Origin: Bacteroidota bacterium
GTDB taxonomy: Bacteria; Bacteroidota; Bacteroidia; Bacteroidales; Paludibacteraceae
Direction: 5' to 3'
Assembly (NCBI GenBank): GCA_021779195.1
Contig: JAJYBB010000003.1
Location: 62,001 to 126,000, forward strand
DNA: 64,000 bases
Below the pieces are notes generated by a model that ran no database searches, was not told the origin of the DNA, and was given only the letters and a program-made list of their open reading frames with translations. Positions 48,047-57,011 of this stretch are shown piece by piece (the stretch's first letter is position 1; each line of letters starts with the position of its first letter). A program made the translations under genes and the position numbers.

Positions 48047-49150
48047 TTAATCATGAGTAACAAAAAGCGGTGTATCTGAATGCATCACCAGTTTATAAGC
48101 TAACCCTGGATTGAAAAGTCGGAGGAAAATATTTCTCCGATGTGTATTAAATGCCAACACATCAATCTTTTGATCAACCAAGAAATCATCGATCAAGGAT
48201 AAATCATTATTCGCACCCAACAGCGCATAATTAATTTTTAATTTTGGGTAATGCTCGGCAAAATAGGATTTGATGCCGGCAAGCACAATCTCGTCCCACG
48301 TTTGTTTTTTGTCTGAGGTATGAATAAAAAATAGTTCCATTTTATCTGACGAAAATAGTGAAATGGCACGATCAATGGCTTTTAGATCTTTTTGTTCGAA
48401 GTTAGTCATGAAAGCAACTCTATGAATATCAATGGAAGATTGAAGTGCAAAATGTGCAGGAACAGCAAAAACCGGAGATACACAAGCTTCCATTACTTCG
48501 GCGGCAACACTACCTATCAGTTCGTTCGACTGCTTTTTACCATGTGTTCCCATGACAACTAATGAAGGTTTGGTTTTTTTACAATAATCTAAAATTTGAT
48601 CTTCGGGGACTCCTTCTTTCAGTTCAAAACTAAAAGAAATTTTCGGAAGTTCGCCTTTATCAATTTTTTCATTCAATTGGTTGGTCAGATTTTGAATTTC
48701 GGTTTGAGCCGTATCAATGATCTTCCTAAGTAACTCACTGTCGCTAATGCTATAAGTACTAAAATCGTTGTTTGACGAAATTGTAAATGCGGGGCTGAAA
48801 TAGACATTCAGGAAAACGATTTCAGCCGATAAAACATCGGCAAAATGGAATCCGAAATCGAAAACTTTTGATACCATATCGGCGAAATCAATTGGAATCA
48901 GGATAAGCTGTTTTGTTTTCTTTTCGTTTGATATTTCTTTTTCCCAGAGGGGCTCCATCTCTTCAACAATTTTAAGGGCTCGTGGCAAATCGCTTTCTTT
49001 AATCCGAACCCGTACTCCAATAGTTAATGCGGGATTTTCATCGCTCAGACTTTGAATCACTGTTTCGATATCACTTTCTTCTAAAACAGATTTAATCATT
49101 TGCGCTCTTGAAAAAGTACGAATGGCAAGGGTTATTAATTTATCTTCCAT
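48047..49150 (-). CDS. DUF2007-tandem universal stress protein fusion
   Basis: A 367-residue cytoplasmic protein. Residues 1-75 form a DUF2007-like alpha/beta module (MEDKLITLAIRTFSRAQMIKSVLEESDIE). Two UspA-type domains follow (about 81-225 and 233-365). The first retains the nucleotide-binding-like MGTHGKKQSNELIGSVAAEVM. The second is divergent (FNTHRRNIFLRLFNPGLAYKLVMHSDTPLFV). Role in stress or energy sensing is inferred. ATG start. Confidence 0.82.
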   Translation of the reverse strand: MEDKLITLAIRTFSRAQMIKSVLEESDIETVIQSLSDENPALTIGVRVRIKESDLPRALKIVEEMEPLWEKEISNEKKTKQLILIPIDFADMVSKVFDFGFHFADVLSAEIVFLNVYFSPAFTISSNNDFSTYSISDSELLRKIIDTAQTEIQNLTNQLNEKIDKGELPKISFSFELKEGVPEDQILDYCKKTKPSLVVMGTHGKKQSNELIGSVAAEVMEACVSPVFAVPAHFALQSSIDIHRVAFMTNFEQKDLKAIDRAISLFSSDKMELFFIHTSDKKQTWDEIVLAGIKSYFAEHYPKLKINYALLGANNDLSLIDDFLVDQKIDVLAFNTHRRNIFLRLFNPGLAYKLVMHSDTPLFVTHD

Positions 49151-49276
49151 AATGTTTTGTAATTATGTGATTTAATGAATAGAGAAACAAAAATGAAATT
49201 TTTCCTTTTTATGAATTTCAGGCAGTAAAGATAACCATTTTTTGATCTGATTGTTATTGTTTTATTGTAAAATTAG
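49151..49276. other. AT-rich intergenic region
   Basis: Part of the 341-nt divergent gap between the universal stress and gldE genes. No ORF or RNA gene is seen; it must hold the promoter of the stress gene, but no clear -7 box is visible on that strand. Confidence 0.4.
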
Positions 49277-49306
49277 TTCGAAAGCAAAAAAAAACATCTA
49301 TTTTTG
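49277..49306 (+). promoter_or_regulatory. Predicted promoter of the gldE operon
   Basis: -7 TATTTTTG (49299-49306) with TTCG at 49277-49280, 18 nt upstream. The leader to gldE would be about 180 nt, long and AT-rich. Confidence 0.4.
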
Positions 49307-49491
49307 TATGATTAATTTTTTTGCTCCGAATCAAAAAAATTCCGAACCGATTATCTTCCTAATACAATTTTGCCAGCATATAGGTATGATTGAATAATAG
49401 TATTTTTAAAAAAAATATATATATTTAAAAGTCTGATTACTAATTAGTTTTGATAAATTGTTGATTTGATTTTATTATTAATTTTTTTTCA

Positions 49492-50817
49492 ATGAACTTA
49501 TTGGATTCAATTTTTAGTGGAATTTCCGTGCATGCTATGTCCATATCGTCCATTTTGGCGTTGTTCATAACAATACTGCTATTGATTATTTCAGCTATTA
49601 TTTCAGCTTCGGAAGTGGCTTTTTTTTCTTTTAATCCTCAGATTTTGAGTGAATTAGAAGAAAACCAAAAAAAGTCAGATCAACAGATCCTTCATTTATT
49701 AAAATCGCCGCAACGATTATTAGCTACCATTTTAACAGGCAATAATTTTATTAACATGACCATTATATTGTTGCTTACTTATGTAATCAGCTCCATTTTT
49801 GATTTTAGCAATGCTCCAACTCTCGGATTTATATTCCAAACTTTATTCATCACATTTTCTTTGCTGCTTTTTGGAGAAATTATTCCTAAAATTTATGCTA
49901 CTCAACAAGTAAGAAAAACGGCATCCATCACAGTCAGCTTCATAACTATCATTGAGAAATTGTTTGCACCCATGGTCAGTTTATTAGTTGGTTCAACTTC
50001 TTTCGTGAACAGGCGATTGACAAAATACAGCCATTCAAATATTTCGTTGGATGAATTATCACAAGCCTTGCAACTGACATCGAACAACAAAGATGAAGAT
50101 CAGGATATTTTAGAAGGCATAACCAAATTCGGTAATCTTCAGGTAGTGGATATTATGACTTCAAGGATTGATATAGTGGATGTTGACATCAAAACTAATT
50201 TTAAACAATTGCTCGAAACGATTATTCAGTCGGGTTATTCTCGCATTCCCGTTTTTGACGGCAATCGCGATAATATTAAAGGCTTATTATATGGCAAGGA
50301 TTTACTTCCTCATTTGGAAAAACCGGTAAATTTCAAGTGGCAAAGTTTAATTCGTCCGGCCTATTACGTTCCCGAGACCAAGAAAATTGATGATTTATTA
50401 ATTGAATTTCAAAAGTTTAAAATACATTTAGCCATTGTTGTCGACGAATACGGAGGGACATCAGGCTTAATTACACTCGAAGATATATTAGAGGAAATTG
50501 TAGGCGATATCATTGATGAATATGATGATGATGACCTACTTTATACCAGAATCGATTCGCACACGTTTTTATTTGAAGCCAAGATTTTGTTAAACGATTT
50601 CTATAAAATTCCTGAAATTCGTGCTGAAGATTTCACCTCTATTACCGATGACGTTGAAACTCTGGCAGGTTTGATTCTCGAAATTAAGGGCGAAATTCCT
50701 GTTCGGAACGAACGCATTGACTTTGGTCGATATGTATTCGAAATTATTGCAGCCGATAACCGACGAATAAAAAAAGTTAAACTTTATCTCAAAGACGACT
50801 TTAAAGAAGAAGAATAG
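49492..50817 (+). CDS. gldE: Gliding motility-associated protein GldE (CNNM/CBS membrane protein)
   Basis: A 441-residue membrane protein: four TM segments in an N-terminal CNNM/DUF21 domain (about 18-185), a CBS pair (about 205-335; VVDIMTSRIDI and VVDEYGGTSGLITLEDILEEIVG) and a CorC/HlyC C-terminal domain (about 350-435). The neighbour gldD identifies it as GldE, required in flavobacteria for gliding and T9SS function, though an ion-transport role of the fold is known too. It is first of gldE-gldD-PPTase-GGGPS on one strand. Confidence 0.92.
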   Translation: MNLLDSIFSGISVHAMSISSILALFITILLLIISAIISASEVAFFSFNPQILSELEENQKKSDQQILHLLKSPQRLLATILTGNNFINMTIILLLTYVISSIFDFSNAPTLGFIFQTLFITFSLLLFGEIIPKIYATQQVRKTASITVSFITIIEKLFAPMVSLLVGSTSFVNRRLTKYSHSNISLDELSQALQLTSNNKDEDQDILEGITKFGNLQVVDIMTSRIDIVDVDIKTNFKQLLETIIQSGYSRIPVFDGNRDNIKGLLYGKDLLPHLEKPVNFKWQSLIRPAYYVPETKKIDDLLIEFQKFKIHLAIVVDEYGGTSGLITLEDILEEIVGDIIDEYDDDDLLYTRIDSHTFLFEAKILLNDFYKIPEIRAEDFTSITDDVETLAGLILEIKGEIPVRNERIDFGRYVFEIIAADNRRIKKVKLYLKDDFKEEE

Positions 50818-50849
50818 GTTGATGAATTTATGAAAAACCAATACAAAAA

Positions 50850-51431
50850 ATGCGATTAAAATTTTATATCATTTTCACAGGCTTAATATTTATATTCGGA
50901 TCATGCCGCAAAGCTGATATTCCTCGTCCCTATGGATATTTTCGAGTAAACTTACCCCCTCACCACTATCGAACCATCGACACATTGGGATTGCCCTATC
51001 GGTTTGATTTACCTCAAGGTGTACAATTAATTGACCGAGAAAGCAGAGGAGAAAAGTACTGGATCGATTTAAAGTACCCTGCTCTTAACGCAAGCATTTA
51101 TTGCAGTTATAAACCAGTCAAAGGGGATTTAATAAATTTGCTTGAAGATACGCGAAGAATTGTTTATAAACATAGCATCAGAGCCGATGGAATTAACGAA
51201 AAAGTATTTGAAAATCCATCGAAAAAAGTGTATGGAATTCTTTATGATTTAAAAGGGAACACTGCTTCGGCTGTGCAGTTTGTACTTACTGACAGTACGA
51301 AAAACTTTTTCAGAGCCGCATTGTATTTTAATAATGTACCCAACAAAGACTCCATTGCCCCGATGTCAGAATATATTCGTGAGGACATCATTCGAATGAT
51401 GGAGAGCTTCGAATGGAAAAATGGAAAATAG
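50850..51431 (+). CDS. gldD: Gliding motility lipoprotein GldD
   Basis: A 193-residue lipoprotein with lipobox FGSC (Cys19) after a short hydrophobic signal. The Bacteroidota-specific GldD core PRPYGYFRVNLPPH is complete, as is the C-terminal IREDIIRMMESFEWK. It lies 32 nt after gldE and overlaps the phosphopantetheinyl transferase by 11 nt. GldD is needed for gliding and T9SS secretion in flavobacteria; here it probably supports T9SS rather than motility. Confidence 0.94.
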   Translation: MRLKFYIIFTGLIFIFGSCRKADIPRPYGYFRVNLPPHHYRTIDTLGLPYRFDLPQGVQLIDRESRGEKYWIDLKYPALNASIYCSYKPVKGDLINLLEDTRRIVYKHSIRADGINEKVFENPSKKVYGILYDLKGNTASAVQFVLTDSTKNFFRAALYFNNVPNKDSIAPMSEYIREDIIRMMESFEWKNGK

Positions 51432-52041
51432 AATATTTACTTACCTCGATTCACAAATTATTATCGGTCGTGTGAATGAACCGGTAGAAATATTGCTTTC
51501 AGGATTTGAACTAACTGATAATGAAATAATTGAACTTGAAAAACTAAAATCAGAACACCGAAAATCAGAATATCTGGCTGTACGTTTGGCCTTAAAACAA
51601 CTGCTTGGCAGAAAAGCCGAGATTCAATATGACACCGATGGAAAACCGTGGTTAACTGATCGAAGCCGGCAAATAAGCATTTCTCACAGCCGAAACTTCG
51701 TGGCAGTCATGCTTCATGCTTCTCAAAATGTTGGCATTGATATTGAATGTCATTCCGAAAAAATTTTGAAAATATACAAACGTTTTTTGAACCCTCAAGA
51801 ACAAATTTTTTTTGGAAGTAAATACGATAAAGATCAATTACTTTTGCTTTGGTCGGCAAAAGAAGTTTTATTTAAAATGATTGGAAAAACAGCTGTTGAT
51901 TTTGCTTCACAATTAGAAATAATGCCTTTCGAAATGGAAATTTCAGGTAAAATGGATGCAAAACATCTTCCGACGGGAACGAACTATGAACTTTATTATC
52001 AAAATACGCCCGACTTTGTAATGGTATATGGAATTGCTTAA
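51421..52041 (+). CDS. 4'-phosphopantetheinyl transferase superfamily protein
   Basis: A 206-residue Sfp/AcpT-like enzyme that moves the phosphopantetheine arm of CoA to a Ser on carrier proteins. Key motifs: ISISHSRNFVAVM, the Mg-binding Asp-x-Glu in GIDIECHS and WSAKEVLFKM with the catalytic Lys-Glu. The start overlaps gldD by 11 nt, indicating translational coupling. The carrier protein target is unknown; no PKS, NRPS or acyl carrier protein is in the window. Confidence 0.9.
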   Translation: MENRIFTYLDSQIIIGRVNEPVEILLSGFELTDNEIIELEKLKSEHRKSEYLAVRLALKQLLGRKAEIQYDTDGKPWLTDRSRQISISHSRNFVAVMLHASQNVGIDIECHSEKILKIYKRFLNPQEQIFFGSKYDKDQLLLLWSAKEVLFKMIGKTAVDFASQLEIMPFEMEISGKMDAKHLPTGTNYELYYQNTPDFVMVYGIA

Positions 52042-52052
52042 AAAAATAAGAT

Positions 52053-52793
52053 ATGAACATGCTTTATAGAATTATCCTCGAAAAAAGAGAATTGAATAAA
52101 AAAATGATAGCCGTATTATTAGATCCGGATCAGTGCAAAGGAAGTTTATTATCAGCCACCATTGCCGAATTAAAAACCGCGACACCCGATTTTGTTTTTG
52201 TAGGTGGCAGTCATGCCGTAAATTCCGTAAATTCCATTATCGAAATTCTGAAAGAGGAAACCGATTGCCCCGTCATTCTTTTCCCTGGCGATGCATCGCA
52301 ATTCAGTATCAAAGCCGATGCATTATTATATCTATCCCTTTTGTCGGGACGAAATGCTGAATTTCTTATCGGTCAGCACATTAACTCTTCTGTATCGATC
52401 AAAAAATCAATGATAGAAGTCATTCCCACCGGGTATTTACTTATCGAAGGGAATAAAACCAGTTCTGTAGAGTATATTAGCAACACACGACCCATCCCTC
52501 GCGATAAAAAAGACATAGCCCTTTCTACCGCTGTTGCAGGTGAATTACTGGGTATGAGACTCATATATTTAGAAGCTGGAAGCGGAGCTAAAGAAGTTGT
52601 GCCTTTAGACATGATAAAACACTTGAGCACAGAACTTTCTATCCCAATAATGGTCGGTGGAGGTATCGGCACTGAAGAACAACTTATAGATGCATTTCGA
52701 GCCGGGGCTGACATAGTTGTGGTGGGAAATGCATTTGAAAGTAATCCCCGAAAAATCACTGAATTTGTAAATGCAACACGAAAATATCAGTAA
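52053..52793 (+). CDS. Geranylgeranylglyceryl-phosphate synthase family protein
   Basis: A 246-residue TIM-barrel prenyltransferase of the GGGPS/PcrB family, which joins sn-glycerol-1-phosphate to a polyprenyl diphosphate, the first ether bond of archaeal-type lipids. Motifs: VLLDPDQ (Mg-binding Asp), FVGGSHAV, YLEAGSGA and VGGGIGTEEQL. It is in the same direction 11 nt after the phosphopantetheinyl transferase. GGGPS homologues are known in Bacteroidota, but their end product is not clear. Chain length cannot be read by eye. Confidence 0.9.
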   Translation: MNMLYRIILEKRELNKKMIAVLLDPDQCKGSLLSATIAELKTATPDFVFVGGSHAVNSVNSIIEILKEETDCPVILFPGDASQFSIKADALLYLSLLSGRNAEFLIGQHINSSVSIKKSMIEVIPTGYLLIEGNKTSSVEYISNTRPIPRDKKDIALSTAVAGELLGMRLIYLEAGSGAKEVVPLDMIKHLSTELSIPIMVGGGIGTEEQLIDAFRAGADIVVVGNAFESNPRKITEFVNATRKYQ

Positions 52794-52827
52794 ACGGTTT
52801 GTATTTCGTCGGTCACTCAAAAAGAAA

Positions 52828-53379
52828 TTAAAGATGAACGGTCGGCTTGGTCGAATTTCGGTCAAAAAAGGGGTTTTTCGATGAACAACTGATTGGAATT
52901 CCGTAGATATTGCTGCATCCCGGCAGCAGTCCTAATTCTTGTGCTGCTTTCCCAACCGAAAACATGACCCTGCTATCCACGCGATGATCAGCAGCCACAC
53001 TGCAAGCCGACCCAATGGCAATACCAACATCAACAGAATTAAGCGAACAAGGCACCTCTGGAAATTGTAATTTTTCGGTACAAGTTTCAAAACCGCAATA
53101 GCCACAGTTTAAGTTTTGGATTTTCTGTTTTGTACCAATAAGCACAATAGCTGCGGCTTTTAATATATTTTCAGCATCGCGAATGAAAAATTTCAACCCT
53201 GATTTTTCACTGAAAATCAGCATTTCTTTCGAAAGTTGCAGTATGGTTTCGTCGGTTGCCATTGCAACTTCAATAATATCAATTCCTTTCCCTTTTGGGG
53301 CAGTGCACGCGGCTGTCATCATTTCATTTGCAACTTGCAATAGTCGTTCAGTACGGTTCTCTCTTTCGTTTTTCAGCAT
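52828..53379 (-). CDS. DUF2148 ferredoxin-like protein
   Basis: A 183-residue cytoplasmic protein with a Cys-rich centre: LNCGYCGFETCTE and VPCSLNSVDVGIAIGSACSVAAD, matching DUF2148, predicted to bind an Fe-S cluster. It lies downstream of the hydrogenase operon in the same direction but past a terminator, with its own possible -7 box. It is often found with Fe-S oxidoreductases; no reaction is known. It converges with the GGGPS gene (34-nt gap). Confidence 0.85.
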   Translation of the reverse strand: MLKNERENRTERLLQVANEMMTAACTAPKGKGIDIIEVAMATDETILQLSKEMLIFSEKSGLKFFIRDAENILKAAAIVLIGTKQKIQNLNCGYCGFETCTEKLQFPEVPCSLNSVDVGIAIGSACSVAADHRVDSRVMFSVGKAAQELGLLPGCSNIYGIPISCSSKNPFFDRNSTKPTVHL

Positions 53380-53456
53380 AAATCAGTTCTCTGTTTTAAA
53401 GGTATATCAAAGTCAATCAGCAATTTATTAAAAATACGATATGCCTGTTATCTTTG

Positions 53457-53464
53457 CAAATATA
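53457..53464 (-). promoter_or_regulatory. Possible -7 box of the DUF2148 gene
   Basis: TATATTTG on the minus strand, 77 nt upstream of the ATG; it lies beyond the hydrogenase terminator. No -33 TTTG. Confidence 0.3.
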
Positions 53465-53497
53465 ATTATTTTGTTTGAATTGCTCATATCATTTATT

Positions 53498-53539
53498 AAA
53501 AAAAAAATAAGTCCGACACCTACCGGACTTATTTTTTTT
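53498..53539 (-). terminator. Terminator of the hydrogenase operon
   Basis: TAAGTCCG (53508-53515) pairs with CGGACTTA (53524-53531), extended by flanking A- and T-runs; the T-run on the minus strand follows the stem. It begins inside the hydA stop codon. Confidence 0.85.
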
Positions 53540-55325
53540 AATACCTTTTTCGAGCAGTATAGTTTGTATGCAACAGAAGATGTGACTTCTCTCCCAACGG
53601 TTTAATTAGAAAATCAGCATAGATTTTTATCACTTCAGGATTTAAATGTGATTTTCTCAAAGGCATTCCTTCATCTTCGGCATAAATAGCTTCGGCACGT
53701 TTTCTGCGAATTTCAGGACTTGTTGGAATTGGTTGTCCTCCACCTCCAAGACATCCGCCCGGGCAAGCCATAACTTCGATAAAATGATATTGGGTTTCAC
53801 CTGATTGAATAGCATCCATCAATTTTTTGGCATTAATTAATCCGTGAACAATGGCACATTTCAATTCAACTCCGTTTAAGAAAGCCCATTCTTTGAGTGG
53901 ATTTTCAATCAAAATGGATGCTTCTCGAACGCCTTCCATACCTCTGACAGGCAAAATATTGAGATTATCAAATGGCACATCGCGTCCTGTTACCAATTCA
54001 TAAGCCGTTCGAAGTGCCGCTTCCATGACACCACCCGTAGCACCAAAAATTACTCCGGCACCCGTCGACTCTCCCATTAACCGATCAAATTTAGCATCTT
54101 CTAATTTCATGAAATCAATTCCGGCTTGCTTGATCATAATTGCCAGTTCCCGGGTTGTCAAGACGTAATCCACATCCCGATAGCCACTGGCATGCATTTC
54201 GGGTCGATTTGCTTCAAATTTTTTTGCCGTGCACGGCATAATTGAAACAGAAACAATTTTATCCGGTTGTAAATTTCGTGCTTGTGCGTAATAAGTCTTA
54301 ACTAAAACGCCAAACATTTGCTGGGGTGATTTACAAGTGGATAAATAACCCAAATAATCAGGATACATGTGTTCGATGTATTTAATCCAACCCGGCGAAC
54401 ATGAAGTAGCCATCGGTAATTTCACGTCCGGATCATGATCGACCAACGCACGCTTAAGTCTTGAAAGTAATTCAGTCCCTTCTTCCATTATGGTTAAGTC
54501 AGCCGTAAAATCGGTATCCATTACTGAATCGAAGCCTAAACTTCTCAGTGCAGCAACCATCTTACCCGTTATTCTGGTACCTACGGCAAATCCTAATTCT
54601 TCTCCTAATGCCACCCGCACAGCCGGAGCAGTTTGAACAACGACGTGTTTTGTAGGATCAGTAATAGCTTCCCACACTTCTTCAATATAATTTCGTTCAG
54701 TCAAAGCTCCGGTAGGACAATGAATGACGCACTGACCACAGTTTGTACAATTGACTTCATTCATCGATTTCTCAAAAAACGAGGTAATTTTCATTTGATC
54801 GCCTTTGTAAGCAACTGTCAACGCATTTACCCCCTGTAATCCGGCACAAGTTCGAACACAACGTTGACAACGAATACATTTACTGTCATCTTTGATAATG
54901 GATGGAGAAAACATATCGATGGTGTAATGTTTAAAAGGGACTAAAGGAATAAAATCCGATGTCATAATCTTATAATCGGAAGCTAACTTCTGTAATTCAC
55001 AATTTCCATTTTTATAGCATCGGGTGCAGTCGGCATTATGTTCCGAAAGAAGCAATTCGATAATATGTTTGCGTGAATTTCTGACTTTAACTGAATTTGT
55101 GAAAATTTCCATTCCATCTTCGCATGGTGTAGCACAAGCAGGCGACAGTCGCTTTTGACCGGCTAATTCAACTAAGCAAACCCGACAATTGCCTGCAATG
55201 CATAAATCTTTATGATAACAAAGTGTTGGAATATTCACTCCAATTTGACGGGCAGCATCCAGAATTGATGTATCTTTCTTTATTTCAACAGGATGATTAT
55301 TAATGGTGATTTTTATTTTGTTCAT
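53538..55325 (-). CDS. hydA: [FeFe] hydrogenase catalytic subunit (NADH-dependent, M3 type)
   Basis: A 595-residue hydrogenase subunit. Order: N-terminal [2Fe-2S] domain (CYHKDLCIAGNCRVCLVE...CATPC), the His-Cys3 [4Fe-4S] segment (HNADCTRCYKNGNC), two [4Fe-4S] motifs (CIRCQRCVRTC, CTNCGQCVIHCP) and the H-cluster domain with TSCSPGWIKYIEH, MPCTAKKFE and MACPGGCLGGGGQP. It evolves or uses H2 with the two diaphorase subunits upstream. There is no extra C-terminal [2Fe-2S] domain. The maturases HydE, HydF and HydG are not in the window. Confidence 0.93.
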   Translation of the reverse strand: MNKIKITINNHPVEIKKDTSILDAARQIGVNIPTLCYHKDLCIAGNCRVCLVELAGQKRLSPACATPCEDGMEIFTNSVKVRNSRKHIIELLLSEHNADCTRCYKNGNCELQKLASDYKIMTSDFIPLVPFKHYTIDMFSPSIIKDDSKCIRCQRCVRTCAGLQGVNALTVAYKGDQMKITSFFEKSMNEVNCTNCGQCVIHCPTGALTERNYIEEVWEAITDPTKHVVVQTAPAVRVALGEELGFAVGTRITGKMVAALRSLGFDSVMDTDFTADLTIMEEGTELLSRLKRALVDHDPDVKLPMATSCSPGWIKYIEHMYPDYLGYLSTCKSPQQMFGVLVKTYYAQARNLQPDKIVSVSIMPCTAKKFEANRPEMHASGYRDVDYVLTTRELAIMIKQAGIDFMKLEDAKFDRLMGESTGAGVIFGATGGVMEAALRTAYELVTGRDVPFDNLNILPVRGMEGVREASILIENPLKEWAFLNGVELKCAIVHGLINAKKLMDAIQSGETQYHFIEVMACPGGCLGGGGQPIPTSPEIRRKRAEAIYAEDEGMPLRKSHLNPEVIKIYADFLIKPLGEKSHLLLHTNYTARKRY

Positions 55326-55345
55326 GGCATTTCAATTAAATGGAA

Positions 55346-56530
55346 TTAATAAATCATTTCTTCCCTGAAATTTTCAACTATTGACGAAAATGAATTTGCA
55401 ACGGATTGTCCCAACCCACATTTTGAAGTCCATTGCATGGTTTCGGATAATCTCAATAATTTTTCGAGATACAGCGCATTTTTTTCTCCGCTTTTCACAG
55501 CTTTAATGCCGATCCACAATTGTTGACACCCAACCCTGCAAGGAGTACACTGACCGCACGATTCCTCGCGGAAGAATTCTAAATAATTATCGAGCACATT
55601 ATACATGGAACGGGAACTATTGAAAAGCATCATCGATCCACCCGTTGGGAGAGAAATACCTGTCAATTTACCTTGATAACCAATATTCGTTTCGGCAAAT
55701 CGTTTTCGAGGAACAAGAAATCCAGATGCACCACCTACCTGAACGGCTTTCGTATCTCCATCTCCAAAATCATTCACAAAATCGGTCAAACTCATTCCTA
55801 ATTCTAATTCATAAATTCCCGGTTTAGGAGTATCACCCGATACTGAAAATAATTTGGTTCCACGAGAATACTGAACGCCTAAATCATAAAATCGCTTTGC
55901 TCCATAAGTAAAAATCGTATAGGCATGAGCTAATGTTTCCACGTTATTAATAACCGTTGGCTTATTCATATAACCAGAAATGGCAGGATATGGCGGTTTG
56001 TTACGGGGTTCTCCCCGCTTTCCTTCCATCGACTCGAACAGAGCCGTTTCTTCACCACAAATATAAGCTCCGCTTCCCATAAAAATTTTAACAGAGAAAT
56101 CCAGATGAATTGTTTTACAATATTCTTCAAATTCAGAAATTGCCTGATTGAGGGACGATTTAAGAAAGAAATATTCACCACGCAGATAAATAAAGCCCTC
56201 TTTCGCTCCCACTACATGACCACAGATTGCCATCGCTGTCAGAACTTTAAAGGGAACTAACGATAAAATTTCACGATCTTTAAATGTTCCAGGTTCACCT
56301 TCATCGGCATTGCAAATCACATATTTTATTTCACTTTCTGCCTCAGCCGATAATTTCCATTTCAACCCGGTTGGAAAACCGGCTCCGCCCCTACCCTTTA
56401 ATTCGGAACTGATCAGCTCGTTAATCAATACTTGCTGAGAGCGTTTAATGTTTTTTGCAAGAATTTCTTTCCAATCGTTTTCATTCTTAAAAATAAAATC
56501 GGCACGCTTGAGTTGATTAGTATTATTCAT
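55346..56530 (-). CDS. Hydrogenase flavoprotein subunit (NuoF/HydB-like)
   Basis: A 394-residue FMN- and NADH-binding subunit. GRGGAGFPTGLKW (NADH/FMN loop), NADEGEPGTFKDR, and the C-terminal cluster motif ESCGQCTPCRVGC with the distal Cys in TSKCGLGQ. It is shorter than Thermotoga HydB: no N-terminal [2Fe-2S] thioredoxin-like and no C-terminal double [4Fe-4S] domain. Two adjacent ATGs (56533, 56530) overlap the nuoE-like stop; the second has better spacing from AAGGAG. A frame to 56566 would overlap further and is not used. Confidence 0.9.
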   Translation of the reverse strand: MNNTNQLKRADFIFKNENDWKEILAKNIKRSQQVLINELISSELKGRGGAGFPTGLKWKLSAEAESEIKYVICNADEGEPGTFKDREILSLVPFKVLTAMAICGHVVGAKEGFIYLRGEYFFLKSSLNQAISEFEEYCKTIHLDFSVKIFMGSGAYICGEETALFESMEGKRGEPRNKPPYPAISGYMNKPTVINNVETLAHAYTIFTYGAKRFYDLGVQYSRGTKLFSVSGDTPKPGIYELELGMSLTDFVNDFGDGDTKAVQVGGASGFLVPRKRFAETNIGYQGKLTGISLPTGGSMMLFNSSRSMYNVLDNYLEFFREESCGQCTPCRVGCQQLWIGIKAVKSGEKNALYLEKLLRLSETMQWTSKCGLGQSVANSFSSIVENFREEMIY

Positions 56531-57011
56531 CATTTTCTCCTTCCTTTGCTTTGGCAAGATAGCCACTTAAAACTTCTCTGACTTTTTCGGGGGTTAATTC
56601 AGTGTATACATCATTGTTAATAAGCATAGTCGGTGCTTTATGGCAAAAACCAAGGCAATTGGTCTGCAATAAAGAGAATGTCCCATCGGGGGTTGTTTCC
56701 CCAATGTCAATTTTTAACATGTCTTGGATCGCCAGCAAAATCTGATTTTTTCCTTTCATGGAGCATGTAATGGTTTTACAGACACGAATAATGTAGCGTC
56801 CCATTTTTTGATGTTCCAAAAAAGAATAAAACGTTGCAGTTCCATATACTTCAGAAGCCGAAATATCCAACTCTTTGGCAATGGTAATCATCGATAATTC
56901 AGATAAGTATTTCTCTTGTTTTACAACGCTTTGCAATATGGGTAGCAGATTATTCCGGCTTCTTCCATATTGATCCGCAAGATTTTTGATAAGTGTAGTG
57001 GATGTGTCCAT
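56523..57011 (-). CDS. Hydrogenase [2Fe-2S] subunit (NuoE/HydC-like)
   Basis: A 162-residue thioredoxin-like ferredoxin subunit. The four ligands of the [2Fe-2S] cluster are in CKTITC and CLGFC, spaced as in NuoE. It is the first gene of the nuoE-nuoF-hydA operon, with overlapping stop and start codons to the next gene. It relays electrons between the flavoprotein and hydrogenase subunits. Confidence 0.92.
   Translation of the reverse strand: MDTSTTLIKNLADQYGRSRNNLLPILQSVVKQEKYLSELSMITIAKELDISASEVYGTATFYSFLEHQKMGRYIIRVCKTITCSMKGKNQILLAIQDMLKIDIGETTPDGTFSLLQTNCLGFCHKAPTMLINNDVYTELTPEKVREVLSGYLAKAKEGENDE

Noticed and set aside
53449-53456. Plus-strand TATCTTTG as a promoter
   Set aside because: It overlaps the minus-strand TATATTTG and would drive only antisense transcription into the hydrogenase genes; a by-product of the symmetric sequence.
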